A model generated the notes under the pieces. It was given only the letters and a program-made list of their open reading frames with translations. It searched no databases and was not told where the DNA came from. Source: an uncultured Gammaproteobacteria bacterium (GTDB lineage: Bacteria > Pseudomonadota > Gammaproteobacteria > Eutrophobiales > Eutrophobiaceae). From it: a DNA stretch of 64,000 bases. Numbering within the stretch: the stretch's first letter is position 1; each line of letters opens with the position of its first letter. The translations under genes and the position numbers were made by a program. The stretch spans positions 124,001 through 188,000 of the forward strand of contig CALSRS010000001.1 of assembly GCA_943788815.1 (NCBI GenBank), written 5' to 3'. Below are positions 1 to 9,802 of the stretch, one piece after another.

Positions 1-88
1 CACGACGTCGCCTTACCTTATCTCCTTCACCTATCAAGCGAGAGTCAATAACTTTTGTGTCATCAGCTGAACAAAATGGACAATGCAT
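1..88 (-). CDS. nrdR: Transcriptional repressor NrdR, N-terminal fragment (cut by window edge)
   Basis: Reading leftwards from the ATG at 86-88 gives [20 protein letters not shown] followed by EGDKVRRRR, the very typical start of NrdR. Only the first 29 codons are inside the window. NrdR is a zinc- and nucleotide-binding repressor of ribonucleotide reductase genes. The visible part is the zinc ribbon with the first Cys pair (C3, C6) and the start of the basic segment after it; the ATP-cone domain is outside. It lies 20 bp downstream of glyA on the same strand, and glyA-nrdR (then ribD) is a common gammaproteobacterial order, which supports the call. Confidence 0.9.
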   Translation of the reverse strand, partial: MHCPFCSADDTKVIDSRLIGEGDKVRRRR

Positions 89-108
89 CAGGTTAGCACC
101 ATATTTCT

Positions 109-1365
109 TTAATATTCATACATGGGATATAGCTTACATAGATCACTAACTTTAGATTTGATATCACTTATTACTTGCTTGCTATCCATATCATCAATTA
201 AAGCTGTGATTAGAGCAGCAACCTCGCGAGATTCTGCTTCCTTAAAACCACGCGTTGTAATTGAGGGTGTGCCTACCCGTATACCTGAAGTCACAAATGG
301 TGATTCTGGGTCATTAGGCACAGCATTTTTATTTACGGTAATGTGAACCGAATTTAACTTAGCATCGAGTTCCTTGCCTGTAATACCTTTGTCTCGCAAA
401 TCCACGAGAAAGAGATGATTATCAGTCCCTCCTGATACAATATTCACACCTCGATTAATAAATTCATCCGCCATAAAACTCGCATTTTCTTTCACCTGCA
501 ATTGATAATCTTTAAATTCAGGCTGCATTGCTTCTTTAAAGGCAACAGCTTTGGCTGCAATAGCATGCATCATTGGGCCACCCTGATAGCCTGGGAAAAC
601 CATAAAATTGATTTTTTTCTCTATATCTTCATTTTTACGCCCTAGAATCAAACCCGACCTGGGTCCTCTTAAAGTTTTATGTGTTGTAGTCGTTGTCACA
701 TCAGCAATATCAACAGGACTAGGATAAAAACCAGTCGCGACCAGGCCTGCAACATGTGCAATATCTGCCACCAGGTAAGCTCCCACCTTATCCGCAATAT
801 CACGAAATCTCTGCCAATCAACTATTCGTGAATAGGCAGAAAAACCAGTCATAATAAGTTTTGGCTTGTGTTCAAGTGCCAACTTCTCTGCCTTATCGTA
901 GTCAATTTCACCGTTGGCGGGATCCAATCCATATTGAACAGCCTTGTATATACGCCCCGTAACATTAACTGACGAGCCATGGGTCAAATGTCCACCATCT
1001 GCAAGACTCATTCCCATAATGGTATCCCCAGGTTCACACAGGGCAAGATACACAGCCCCATTAGCTTGCGAGCCCGAATGCGGTTGAACATTTGCAAAAC
1101 CAGCGCCAAACAAGGTTTTTGCTCTATCTATAGCTAGTTGTTCAATTATATCTACGTGCTCACAACCCCCATAGTATCTTTTACCTGGATAGCCTTCCGC
1201 ATATTTGTTTGTCAATACTGAACCAGTCGCTTCAAGAACACGCGGGCTAACGTTATTTTCCGATGCAATTAATTCTATGTGCTCTTCCTGCCGATGCATT
1301 TCACCCTGCATCGCATTCCATACTTCATCATCGAAACCTTTTATCTTCATGTCCTTGCTAAACAT
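109..1365 (-). CDS. glyA: Serine hydroxymethyltransferase
   Basis: Cytoplasmic PLP enzyme that interconverts serine plus tetrahydrofolate with glycine plus 5,10-methylene-tetrahydrofolate, the main source of one-carbon units. The 418 residues match the usual bacterial length. The PLP lysine is K230 in the run [15 protein letters not shown]. Other family marks are [10 protein letters not shown] near residue 31, [16 protein letters not shown] near 54 and the DIAHVAGLV segment near 201. The N-terminus ([16 protein letters not shown]) aligns with the E. coli start. It is followed by nrdR 20 bp downstream. The upstream 196 bp separate it from a divergent ATPase gene. Confidence 0.98.
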   Translation of the reverse strand: MFSKDMKIKGFDDEVWNAMQGEMHRQEEHIELIASENNVSPRVLEATGSVLTNKYAEGYPGKRYYGGCEHVDIIEQLAIDRAKTLFGAGFANVQPHSGSQANGAVYLALCEPGDTIMGMSLADGGHLTHGSSVNVTGRIYKAVQYGLDPANGEIDYDKAEKLALEHKPKLIMTGFSAYSRIVDWQRFRDIADKVGAYLVADIAHVAGLVATGFYPSPVDIADVTTTTTHKTLRGPRSGLILGRKNEDIEKKINFMVFPGYQGGPMMHAIAAKAVAFKEAMQPEFKDYQLQVKENASFMADEFINRGVNIVSGGTDNHLFLVDLRDKGITGKELDAKLNSVHITVNKNAVPNDPESPFVTSGIRVGTPSITTRGFKEAESREVAALITALIDDMDSKQVISDIKSKVSDLCKLYPMYEY

Positions 1366-1523
1366 TACTTTTCCTCAAATAGTTAATTGCACAGATTCAA
1401 ACATTGAAATTTGATAGATTACCAGATTCACCATCTGCTGGCTAAAAATGACTGATTTTCCCACAAAATACACCTTATAATCACACTATCGTCTACATAT
1501 TTCATCTACCCTCACAGGGAGCA

Positions 1524-1529
1524 TATAAT
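1524..1529 (+). promoter_or_regulatory. Possible sigma-70 -10 element for the DUF815 ATPase gene
   Basis: A perfect TATAAT lies 33 bp before the ATG at 1562. A weak -35 (ttcatc, 1501-1506) sits 17 bp upstream. A ribosome binding site AAGGA (1548-1552) is 9 bp before the ATG. A second TATAAT at 1476-1481 is also present, so the real start point is uncertain. Confidence 0.4.
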
Positions 1530-1561
1530 TACGACAAATTTAAGCATAAGGACAACGATGT

Positions 1562-2434
1562 ATGTCAGATACGGAAAAATTTTTTACTCGAGCCAACGAA
1601 ATACTTGACAGGTTAGAAGGAATTATACCTGCCAATAACTGTCTCTATTTTAACACAAAAAATGCTAATTGCTGGAGCTATAATTCCACCAGTAATAAAC
1701 TGGAGGCAATCACCAGACATTCAGAAATTTCACTTGATGATCTCTTATGTATCGACAATCAAAAAAAGCAGCTTTTACTAAATACACGGCAATTTTTGAA
1801 TGGCCTGCCTGCAAATAATGTACTGTTATGGGGTCCCCGGGGTACTGGCAAATCTTCATTGATAAAGGCACTGTTTAATCAATATCAAGCTGATGGCTTA
1901 AAGATTATTGAAATCCAGCGAGATGATATGAAGAAGTTACCTGAAATATGTGATTTGTTATATGAGTTACAACATCGATTCATCTTATATTGTGATGATC
2001 TGTCTTTTGAGGAAAATGACCCAGGATACAAAATAATCAAAGTCATGCTTGACGGTTCAATTAAACAAACACCTGAAAACGTATTAATATATGCTAGCTC
2101 TAACAGGCGTCATTTACTCCCTGAAAAAATGCAGGACAATTTAGATTCTGGTTTTATTGATGGTGAATTGCATTACGGCGACAATGTTGAAGAAAAATTA
2201 TCACTATCTGAACGCTTTGGTCTTTGGATTGCATTCCACCCTTTCAACCAGGAACAATATCTTTCTATAGTAAAATATTGGCTAGGTAAATATTTAGAGA
2301 CGACAGAACCATTAAGCCTGGAGGCACAAAAAGCAGCATTAGAATGGGCATTACTACATGGCTCAAGAAGCGGTCGTTGCGCAATGTTGTTTACTAAAGA
2401 TTGGGCTGGAAAATTAGGTTTATCAGAATCATGA
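1562..2434 (+). CDS. DUF815-family AAA-type ATPase
   Basis: A 290-residue ATP-binding protein of the DUF815 family, whose cellular role is not established. The Walker A motif is GPRGTGKSSLIKAL at about residues 91-104. A Walker B-like run (FILYCDDLSFEE) follows about 45 residues later, and ASSNRRHLLPE resembles the sensor region. The order of motifs (short N-terminal domain, DDLLCID, then the P-loop) matches DUF815 proteins of Pseudomonas and relatives. The stop codon overlaps the ATG of the next gene as ATGA, so the two are probably translationally coupled. The start at 1562 is supported by AAGGA 9 bp upstream; an out-of-frame ATG lies at 1558. No signal peptide. Confidence 0.85.
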   Translation: MSDTEKFFTRANEILDRLEGIIPANNCLYFNTKNANCWSYNSTSNKLEAITRHSEISLDDLLCIDNQKKQLLLNTRQFLNGLPANNVLLWGPRGTGKSSLIKALFNQYQADGLKIIEIQRDDMKKLPEICDLLYELQHRFILYCDDLSFEENDPGYKIIKVMLDGSIKQTPENVLIYASSNRRHLLPEKMQDNLDSGFIDGELHYGDNVEEKLSLSERFGLWIAFHPFNQEQYLSIVKYWLGKYLETTEPLSLEAQKAALEWALLHGSRSGRCAMLFTKDWAGKLGLSES

Positions 2435-3174
2435 GCATTTCTACAGGTATTATTGGAGGAACTGGACTTCAGTCATTAAACGGTATTAATGAACTATCTA
2501 GAAATAATGTTAGCAATCGATATGGTAATGTAAGTGCACCATTAATCAATGTCAGTATTAATGGAATTGAGGCCGTTTTTCTTGCTCGACATGGGACGCC
2601 TCATACTATTCCTCCCCATAAGGTAAATTACCGCGCAAACATATACGCCCTGAAAGAAATGGGGGTAAATAATATCATCAGCGTTAATGTGGTAGGCGGC
2701 ATCACAAAATCAATGTCTCCAGGAACAATTGTATTACCACACCAGATTATTGATTATACCTATTCCAGAGAGCATACATTTTTTGAGGAAAATCTAGAAT
2801 CCGTTGTTCATATTGATTTTACAAACCCATATTGCAATAAACTTAGAAATCAATTGATTGCCATTTCAAAATCCCAAAAAGTCACATTTATACCAAAAGC
2901 CACCTACGCAGCTACTCAGGGACCCCGCTTAGAAACAGCAGCAGAGATACGGCGCATTGAAAATGATGGGTGTGACATAGTTGGCATGACCGGAATGCCT
3001 GAAGCTTCGTTAGCCCGAGAACTGGATATTAACTATGTATCTATCTGTTTGGTCGTTAACTGGGCCGCAGGGAAATCTGATGAAATTATCACGATGGAAT
3101 TGATTCACTCTCATATTGAATCTGGAATGAGAAAAATTCTTGAGCTAATTAAAATGGCGGTAATCAATCAATAA
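2431..3174 (+). CDS. S-methyl-5'-thioinosine phosphorylase (MTAP/PNP family)
   Basis: Purine nucleoside phosphorylase-family enzyme of 247 residues. It is predicted to phosphorolyse methylthioinosine to hypoxanthine and methylthioribose-1-phosphate. The ATG at 2431 overlaps the upstream stop (ATGA) and gives MSISTGIIGGTGLQ, the usual family start; an upstream in-frame TTG at 2401 would add residues not seen in the family. Visible motifs are the phosphate-binding GGTG, RHGTPHTIPPHKVNYRAN, the QGPRLETAAEIRR segment and GMTGMPEASLAREL. The base-recognition region reads VVNWAAGK, with Asn where adenine-specific MTAP has Asp, which fits a 6-oxopurine substrate as in the Pseudomonas enzyme. mtaD and mtnA, the steps before and after, lie near 20 kb. 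Substrate is inferred, not shown. Confidence 0.85.
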   Translation: MSISTGIIGGTGLQSLNGINELSRNNVSNRYGNVSAPLINVSINGIEAVFLARHGTPHTIPPHKVNYRANIYALKEMGVNNIISVNVVGGITKSMSPGTIVLPHQIIDYTYSREHTFFEENLESVVHIDFTNPYCNKLRNQLIAISKSQKVTFIPKATYAATQGPRLETAAEIRRIENDGCDIVGMTGMPEASLARELDINYVSICLVVNWAAGKSDEIITMELIHSHIESGMRKILELIKMAVINQ

Positions 3175-3188
3175 GAACAACAATAAGT

Positions 3189-3950
3189 TTATTCCGGATC
3201 ATAGCGGCTAACCTGCAATATCACGCCAAACATTGGATGATCAAAATAATGCAGCTCATTTAGTATTATTCTCCTAGTCTCCGTTAGCCTGATGTACTCA
3301 ACCGGTTTCATTTCGCGCTCATGTTCCATTGGCATTATTGTCAACTCCAATCCAGACTCCTCCTCATCATTTTGCATGGGCGGCTGCCTGAATAACACCA
3401 TATCCAGATCTATATACAAATATAAATTACTTCTTATTTTCAAAGTCCCGTCGACCACAAGTTCAACTGGCTCATAGAAATTAACAGGCATAGGTTCAGT
3501 AACCAATCTTGCTGGAATGCTTATTTCATATAAATTTGAAGTATCTTCTGATTGAATATGGACTGGCAAGGCTTTATTTCCATCGTATCCTGGTTGCTGC
3601 CATGAAATATGATATAGAGGACGATATTCTCTTGATAATCTCAACACTCTATATATGCCGTTCATCCTGTAATTATCATCAGGAAGTATAGTGTACGGAG
3701 ATAACAACTCCTGAGCATTAGCACTGGCACCCTCTTGATCAGTAGTTAGCGCCCTAATATTATGCAATTGTTTCAAGACTATTGCGTCATCCAAACCCAC
3801 CAATTCTGGCTTTTGATACCAGAGTTCGCCGTCAACATCTGGATATAAATTTTCAAATACGATTAATTCGATCTGATACCAGACCGCTTGCGCACTAGAC
3901 GACCATAAAATAAATGAATAGAAGATTAACTTATATATAATTTTGCTCAT
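3189..3950 (-). CDS. csiV: CsiV-family exported peptidoglycan-binding-like protein
   Basis: A 253-residue exported protein with a cleavable signal peptide (residues 1-22, ending SSSAQA). The mature start WYQIELIVFENLYPDVDGELW is the family signature of CsiV/PF10972-type proteins, in which an N-terminal WYxxExIvFxn motif is followed by a variable beta-rich region. CsiV is annotated as peptidoglycan-binding from work in Shewanella-type bacteria; the precise role here is unknown. Its ATG overlaps the mfd stop by 4 bp, an arrangement also seen in Pseudomonas, so it is co-transcribed with mfd. It ends 14 bp from the convergent phosphorylase gene. Confidence 0.8.
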   Translation of the reverse strand: MSKIIYKLIFYSFILWSSSAQAVWYQIELIVFENLYPDVDGELWYQKPELVGLDDAIVLKQLHNIRALTTDQEGASANAQELLSPYTILPDDNYRMNGIYRVLRLSREYRPLYHISWQQPGYDGNKALPVHIQSEDTSNLYEISIPARLVTEPMPVNFYEPVELVVDGTLKIRSNLYLYIDLDMVLFRQPPMQNDEEESGLELTIMPMEHEREMKPVEYIRLTETRRIILNELHYFDHPMFGVILQVSRYDPE

Positions 3951-6900
3951 GCCGTATCTTTCGCAGTTAAAACCTCAGATAAATCTGACAAAAATTCCAA
4001 ACGAGAATTTACATCCTCGAATTCTTTTATTATCCTTAATTTCTCGACCCCGTCCAGTTTATATATATCAGAATATTCAGTAATTAGTTTTATAATAATT
4101 GTAGAATCTATATTCGTATTATTATAAAAAATAATCCTCCCCCCATTCGATCCCAGGTCAATCTTGCTAATCCCCAAAGGCTGCACCTTCAATTTCATTT
4201 TTGTGACTTCAAATAATGTTTTCGTCGAATCAGGGATAGCGCCAAACCTATCGACCATTTCCTCCATAATTAAATCCAGGTCATCTTGTGATAGTGCTGC
4301 AGCAATTTTTTTATACATAATCAAGCGCGTATGCACATCGGGCAGATAATAAGAAGGTATTAAGGTAGGAGCATGAATTTCCACCTCAACCCCATGATCT
4401 AGCGACCTGTCTAATTTAGGTTGCTTGCCATCTCTCAATGCTGTTACTGCACGTTCAAGTAAATCAATGTACAAAGAATAACCTATTTCATGAATTTGAC
4501 CACTTTGCTCATCTCCAAGAATCTCACCAGCACCTCTTATTTCTAAATCATGGATGGCCAGGGTAAATCCGATACCAAGCTCTTCCATTGACTCTACTGC
4601 TTGCAATCTTTTCATAGCATCTTTTGTTATTTCTTTCATAGACGGCACAAGTAAATATGCAAATGAATGATGATGTGAGCGCCCTACTCGTCCACGTAAT
4701 TGATATAATTGTGCTAATCCAAGTTTGTCTGCTCTATTTATAATTATAGTGTTAGCCGAAGGCACATCAATACCTGACTCAATAATGGTTGTGCAAACAA
4801 GAATATTAAATCTTCTGTGATAAAATTCTTGCATAATTTGCTCAAGCTGTCTTTCTGGCATCTGACCATGCGCAAATTTGACTCGAGCATCAGGCAATAA
4901 TTTCTGTATACGTTCAGCCATTTTAGCAATTGAGCCTACTTCATTATGCAAGAAATAAACCTGCCCACCTCGCTTGATTTCTCTTTGCATGGCCTCGACA
5001 AGCATTTCAGAATTCCATTCACACATAAAAGTCTTAACTGCATGCCTCCTGGAGGGAGCAGTAGCAATAATAGAAAGATCACGTAATTCAGAAATTGCCA
5101 GATTCAAAGTTCTGGGTATAGGTGTTGCTGTTAATGTAAGTATTTCTACTTCCGAACGAAATGCTTTAATCTTTTCTTTCTGCCTAACACCAAAGCGATG
5201 CTCCTCATCAATAATTAATAGTCCAAGGTCTTTATATTTAATGTCATCTTGTAATAATCTATGTGTGCCAATTACAATATCAACCTTACCATTTGTTACA
5301 TTTTCGACAATTTGTTTTTGTTCGTTTTTCGCAACAAATCGAGACATCACCTCAATCTTAATCGGCCAATCAGCAAATCTATCCTTAAAGTTCTGGTAAT
5401 GTTGTTGAGCCAATAAAGTTGTTGGTACTAATAGAGCCACCTGCTTGTTATTACTTACACACACATATGCAGCACGCATGGCTACTTCTGTTTTTCCAAA
5501 TCCCGCATCTCCACAGATCAACCTGTCCATTGCTTTAGGCAATTTCATATCTTCCAAAACAGCTAAGATTGCATCTTCTTGATCAGGTGTTTCCTCAAAT
5601 GGGAAGCCTTGTATAAATGCGCTGTATTCATCCTGGTTGATAGTAAATGCAATGCCACTTCTGGCTGCCCTTTTAGCATGTAAATCAAGCAATTCAGCTG
5701 CCACATCAAATACGCGCTTCTCAGCCTTATCTCTAATCTTTTGCCATTGCCCACTACCTAACCTATGCAAAGGAGCATGTTCTGGATCTGCACCGGTATA
5801 TCTACTGACAAGGTTTAATGAAGAAACAGGGACATATAGTTTATCTTGATTGTAGTATTCGAGATGAATAAATTCATTTGTAATTCCATTTATTGTTAAC
5901 TCTATTAATCCTTTGTATCTGCCCACGCCGTTTTCTTCATGCACCACAGGATCACCTATGGATAATTCTGCGAGATTCTTAATTAATGCATCTGTATTAT
6001 TTTGCCTACGCTTCCTTAGCCTACGTTGATAAACACGCTCTCCAAATAATTGACTTTCACTGATAATAGCTATAGCAGGGTTGCCAATTGAGGCTCCATT
6101 TTCCAATGGCGATACTGTCAGGCAAAAGTCATAGTCACCACAAATGAACTCTTGCCAGGACTGTACTAACTTCGGCGACAAGTCATTTGACTTCAAGAGT
6201 GCAAGTAATGATTCTCTTCTGCCAGCAGATTCTGCAACCAGCAATACTTTTCCATCAAATTCATGCAGATATTTTTTAAACAGACCCAATGGATCAGGTA
6301 ATCTTGCGTCTATATTTAAGTTCAAAGGTACTTGAGTGGAGTAACTTGCAACATCATTATTATCAGCCGAGGATATGGTCCGTATATGGATTTGAGAGAA
6401 ACTGGATATTGATTCTATTAATTTAATTGGGCTGACATATAAATCATCAGGCTTTAGCACCATCCTGCCCATTTCATTCACTGCAGTATCATAACGCTTG
6501 GACACACTCTGCCAATGGTCATGCATAGCCTCTATAGAAGCTGAATCGAATAATATTACTGGTTTATTTTTAAAATACTCAAAAATACTACTGGTACAAT
6601 CAAAGAATAATGGCAAATAAAATTCTATACCCTGTGGGCTTAGTTTATTGCTTACATCAACATAGATTTCTGAATTAAGTGGATTCCTCTCAAAAGTTTC
6701 ACGCCAGTTCTTACGGAATCTATTGATTCCATCATCGGTATAATCCATTTCATTTGCTGGAAGAATATTTATTTCATTTATTTTTGAGAAAGATTTTTGT
6801 GTCTCCGTCTCAAATAAGCGAATACTATCAATAGAATTATCTAACAAATCCATTCTAAACGGCGAACTGCTTCCCATGGGAAACACATCAAGGATAGAGC

Positions 6901-7417
6901 CTCTAAATGCAAATTCACCATGTTCAGAAACCTGTGACACCGACCTGTAACCATAATCCAATAACTGAGTTTTAAAATCCTCAAGGATCAGTTCGTCATT
7001 TTCCTTAAATACCATGGAGCGAGCAGCAAGATATTCAACCGGCATTAAACGGCCCATGACGGTCGAAGCAGTTGTTATAATCAATCCTTTGTCTAAACTA
7101 ATTATCTGAAATAAAGTTTTAATTCTTTCTGAAATGATATCCTGATAAGGAGAAAATATATCGTATGGCAACACTTCCCAGTCAGGAAAGGACAGAATCG
7201 GAAATGGCGCATGGGCATCCTGGAAAAACTGGATTTCTTCCAGCATATTCTCCATTGCCTTATTATTTTCTGTAATTAATATTACCGGTGATTTCTGTTT
7301 GATCACCGCATTTACAATAGCCAGACCTTTTGCAGCGCCATACAATTTTTCCCAATACAACAAGTCGCCCTGTGATATTGGCAATTGGGGTATTAATGGG
7401 CTTTGTAAATCAGTCAT
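3947..7417 (-). CDS. mfd: Transcription-repair coupling factor
   Basis: Mfd removes RNA polymerase stalled at DNA lesions and recruits UvrA. The 1156 residues fit the usual 1150 or so. In order: a UvrB-like N-terminal module, the RNA polymerase-interacting domain around SIGDPVVHEENGVGRYKGL (residues about 485-505), and the RecG-like translocase. The translocase has Walker A GDAGFGKTEVAMRAA, DEEH box IIDEEHRFG, LTLTATPIPRTL, and the late helicase motif QLRGRVGRSHHHSFAYLL. The C-terminal TRCF domain follows. It overlaps csiV by 4 bp. It lies downstream of the lap-pyrF operon with a 98-bp gap. Confidence 0.98.
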   Translation of the reverse strand: MTDLQSPLIPQLPISQGDLLYWEKLYGAAKGLAIVNAVIKQKSPVILITENNKAMENMLEEIQFFQDAHAPFPILSFPDWEVLPYDIFSPYQDIISERIKTLFQIISLDKGLIITTASTVMGRLMPVEYLAARSMVFKENDELILEDFKTQLLDYGYRSVSQVSEHGEFAFRGSILDVFPMGSSSPFRMDLLDNSIDSIRLFETETQKSFSKINEINILPANEMDYTDDGINRFRKNWRETFERNPLNSEIYVDVSNKLSPQGIEFYLPLFFDCTSSIFEYFKNKPVILFDSASIEAMHDHWQSVSKRYDTAVNEMGRMVLKPDDLYVSPIKLIESISSFSQIHIRTISSADNNDVASYSTQVPLNLNIDARLPDPLGLFKKYLHEFDGKVLLVAESAGRRESLLALLKSNDLSPKLVQSWQEFICGDYDFCLTVSPLENGASIGNPAIAIISESQLFGERVYQRRLRKRRQNNTDALIKNLAELSIGDPVVHEENGVGRYKGLIELTINGITNEFIHLEYYNQDKLYVPVSSLNLVSRYTGADPEHAPLHRLGSGQWQKIRDKAEKRVFDVAAELLDLHAKRAARSGIAFTINQDEYSAFIQGFPFEETPDQEDAILAVLEDMKLPKAMDRLICGDAGFGKTEVAMRAAYVCVSNNKQVALLVPTTLLAQQHYQNFKDRFADWPIKIEVMSRFVAKNEQKQIVENVTNGKVDIVIGTHRLLQDDIKYKDLGLLIIDEEHRFGVRQKEKIKAFRSEVEILTLTATPIPRTLNLAISELRDLSIIATAPSRRHAVKTFMCEWNSEMLVEAMQREIKRGGQVYFLHNEVGSIAKMAERIQKLLPDARVKFAHGQMPERQLEQIMQEFYHRRFNILVCTTIIESGIDVPSANTIIINRADKLGLAQLYQLRGRVGRSHHHSFAYLLVPSMKEITKDAMKRLQAVESMEELGIGFTLAIHDLEIRGAGEILGDEQSGQIHEIGYSLYIDLLERAVTALRDGKQPKLDRSLDHGVEVEIHAPTLIPSYYLPDVHTRLIMYKKIAAALSQDDLDLIMEEMVDRFGAIPDSTKTLFEVTKMKLKVQPLGISKIDLGSNGGRIIFYNNTNIDSTIIIKLITEYSDIYKLDGVEKLRIIKEFEDVNSRLEFLSDLSEVLTAKDTA

Positions 7418-7515
7418 TTATATTTATGCATTAGTATGACAACAGCTCAAACAAATACTGTTGCGCAGAACACTTAAGGCCTGGGTTTATCTGAAATATG
7501 AGTTGTAGGAATTAG

Positions 7516-8220
7516 CTATATACGTGCAGAATTAATTTCATCAACTATTTTATTCAAAGACGCTAGAGGATCTTCAGCTTGAGTAACTGGCCTCCCAACC
7601 ACCAGATAGTCACTTCCAGATTTTATTGCATCGAAAGGTGTTTGAATTCTCTTTTGATCGTTTGTTTCAGTATTGGCAGGCCTGATACCTGGCGTAACGA
7701 GACAAAACTCTTCACCAAGCTCTCTTCTCAACCCAACAGCTTCCTGTGCAGAACATACCACGCCATCAAGTCCTGATTCTTTGGCTGCACCTGCCAATTT
7801 ATAGACCATATCTTCAGCTGTAATATTAATCCCAATTTTTTTCAAGTCATTATCCGTAGTGCTTGTCAGCACTGTCACCGCAATTAATTTATGCTTATTT
7901 CCGATGGATGGCACAGCTGACCTGGCTGCGTTCATCATCTCCTGCCCACCTAATGCATGAACGTTGACCATCCATACACCCATGTTTACCGCAGCCTTGC
8001 AAGCTTGATGTACTGTATTTGGAATATCATGAAATTTCAGATCAAGAAACACATCAAATCCCTTTGCGATAAGTTTCTCAACTATATCAGGGCCACAATA
8101 TGAAAATAATTGCTTACCCACTTTTAATTTACACAGTGCCGGCTCAATCCTGTCTACAAACATCATTGCTTCTAATTTAGAAGAAAAATCCAGCGCCACA
8201 ATTAATCTTGAATCATTCAT
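7516..8220 (-). CDS. pyrF: Orotidine 5'-phosphate decarboxylase
   Basis: Cytoplasmic enzyme for the last step of UMP synthesis: OMP to UMP plus CO2. The 234-residue length is normal for the group I bacterial enzyme. The catalytic Asp/Lys/Asp region reads DVFLDLKFHDIPNTV near residues 55-69. The phosphate-binding end reads VGRPVTQAEDP near 205, after VTPGIRP. The ATG overlaps the lapB stop by 4 bp (ATGA). lapA-lapB-pyrF in this order is standard in gammaproteobacteria. Confidence 0.97.
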   Translation of the reverse strand: MNDSRLIVALDFSSKLEAMMFVDRIEPALCKLKVGKQLFSYCGPDIVEKLIAKGFDVFLDLKFHDIPNTVHQACKAAVNMGVWMVNVHALGGQEMMNAARSAVPSIGNKHKLIAVTVLTSTTDNDLKKIGINITAEDMVYKLAGAAKESGLDGVVCSAQEAVGLRRELGEEFCLVTPGIRPANTETNDQKRIQTPFDAIKSGSDYLVVGRPVTQAEDPLASLNKIVDEINSARI

Positions 8221-9398
8221 GAGATTCCTAATATCGGTTTAATGGAACCCCAGCTTTTACATCCCGGACAATACCAATGCATTTTTAACACTTCAAACCC
8301 ACAATTATTACATTGATATTCTGCGCTTGAGTTCAACAACTTTCCAAATAATTCTTTAACAGGTATCAATTCATTTTTATCAACACTAAGAGTGCCGGCA
8401 ATAATGTATTGTAACAATTGATTTACACCATTCATGGTGGGGTTATCTTTCATGTTCTCTTCAAGAAAAGCTACAGCGCGGTCATTACCTTCATCTTTTG
8501 CAATCATCCTGGCTAGAATTTTCATTAAATTCTGTTCTTTATTTTTTGTCATTAGGTCTAAAAGATATTTTTTCAAGTGTTCTTCTTTACCTGTTTTTTC
8601 ATAACATATTTCCAACAATGGTAAAATCTCACCTATATAATCCATATCCTGATTTTCTACGCGTTTATATGCTGCTATTGCACCTTTATAGTTTTGTTTT
8701 TTAAATAACAAGTCTCCTTCCATAATACTTGCTCGCACACACTTAGAATCTAATCTTAACGCTTGTTTAATTAAATCTTTTGCACGCTTGTCATTTTCTT
8801 CTCTCAATGCATCATCTGCCATTTCACATAAAAACTGAGCGATAGTCTTGCTAAAATCAAAATCTGATAGAGACTCCAGTCTTCTTGCTATAAATATTGC
8901 ATTTTCCCAATCTCGTTGTTGCTGATAGATTTCAAGCAAGTGTTCGTAGGCTCTGGAAGTCAATACATCCATTTCAATCAATTCTTGAAATAAGGACTCT
9001 GCTCTATCCAGGATCCCAAGTTTTAAATAATCTTTCCCAAGCTCAAGATATGCCTGGGCACGGTACTCATTGCTTAAGGTTGGTCTTGCTATGAGATTTT
9101 GATGTAATCGAATGGCCCTATCCACTTCGCCTCTTTTTCTGAACAAATTTCCTAGTGCCAGATGAGTTTCGATTGTTTCACTATCTACCTCGATCATTTT
9201 AATGAAAATCTCAATCGCCTTATCTGGCTGTTCATTTAACACATAATTCAAGCCTCGAAAATAATCTGGATACAAGTTTTTCCTGCTTTTAAAATGATTT
9301 TCAAGATGCTTATTTCGTGAAATAAGCCATCCGGCAATAAAGGCAACAGGAATTAATAGAAATATTACGAAGTACCAATCTTGATTCATATAAGTCAA
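8217..9398 (-). CDS. lapB: Lipopolysaccharide assembly protein LapB
   Basis: LapB (YciM) is an inner-membrane-anchored TPR protein that with FtsH controls LpxC turnover and so LPS synthesis. The 393 residues begin with one membrane helix (residues 8-25, FVIFLLIPVAFIAGWLI). TPR-type helical repeats follow through residue 330; EQPDKAIEIFIKMIEVD and ETHLALGNLFRKRGEVDRAI are clear examples. A C-terminal rubredoxin-like zinc module has CNNCG and CPGC pairs. It overlaps both lapA and pyrF by 4 bp. E. coli LapB is 389 residues, so length is normal. Confidence 0.96.
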   Translation of the reverse strand: MTYMNQDWYFVIFLLIPVAFIAGWLISRNKHLENHFKSRKNLYPDYFRGLNYVLNEQPDKAIEIFIKMIEVDSETIETHLALGNLFRKRGEVDRAIRLHQNLIARPTLSNEYRAQAYLELGKDYLKLGILDRAESLFQELIEMDVLTSRAYEHLLEIYQQQRDWENAIFIARRLESLSDFDFSKTIAQFLCEMADDALREENDKRAKDLIKQALRLDSKCVRASIMEGDLLFKKQNYKGAIAAYKRVENQDMDYIGEILPLLEICYEKTGKEEHLKKYLLDLMTKNKEQNLMKILARMIAKDEGNDRAVAFLEENMKDNPTMNGVNQLLQYIIAGTLSVDKNELIPVKELFGKLLNSSAEYQCNNCGFEVLKMHWYCPGCKSWGSIKPILGIS

Positions 9399-9682
9399 TC
9401 CTTAACCGGGATGATCCGTAATGTATCTAATTCTTTTTCGGTAAGACGTATTTTAGAAGACAGACTGGATTTTTCTCTTTCCAGCCGTATTAACGAAGGT
9501 AGTATTGCCAGGATACCAAGCACTACACCTAAACATACGGCTGTAACGAGAAACAATGAAAAGGGTAAATCAATAGTGCCCAGATAATAATCAAAACTTA
9601 CTGCTTGATCATTTCTAAGATGAACTGCCAAAGCAGATAAAATTATGAGTATAAATAGAAAAATCTTGATAATACGAAGCAT
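9395..9682 (-). CDS. lapA: LapA-domain membrane protein
   Basis: Small inner-membrane protein of 95 residues (DUF1049/LapA family, YciS in E. coli), partner of LapB in LPS assembly control. It has two membrane helices (about 5-22 and 41-63) and a charged coiled-coil-like tail (LIRLEREKSSLSSKIRLTEKEL). The loop between helices contains NDQAVSFDYYLG, a family trait. The lapB start overlaps its stop by 4 bp. Confidence 0.92.
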   Translation of the reverse strand: MLRIIKIFLFILIILSALAVHLRNDQAVSFDYYLGTIDLPFSLFLVTAVCLGVVLGILAILPSLIRLEREKSSLSSKIRLTEKELDTLRIIPVKD

Positions 9683-9802
9683 ATGTACTCCTACTGAAGG
9701 TCATATTTATCTAATTTTAGCGTGATAAAGGGAATACTACATCCCCAGAGAAACACAAAGTGGGATTTTTTTAAAAAAACTGGGTAAGGTTGATTCTAGA
9801 GA

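Noticed and set aside
1366-1561. Possible riboswitch before glyA
   Set aside because: No glycine, THF or SAM riboswitch core could be recognised by eye in this AT-rich gap.
9741-9772. Hairpin ATCCCCA...TGGGAT followed by T-run between lapA and ihfB
   Set aside because: The T-run is on the plus strand but no plus-strand gene ends here, and the loop is long. It does not work as a terminator for the minus-strand genes.
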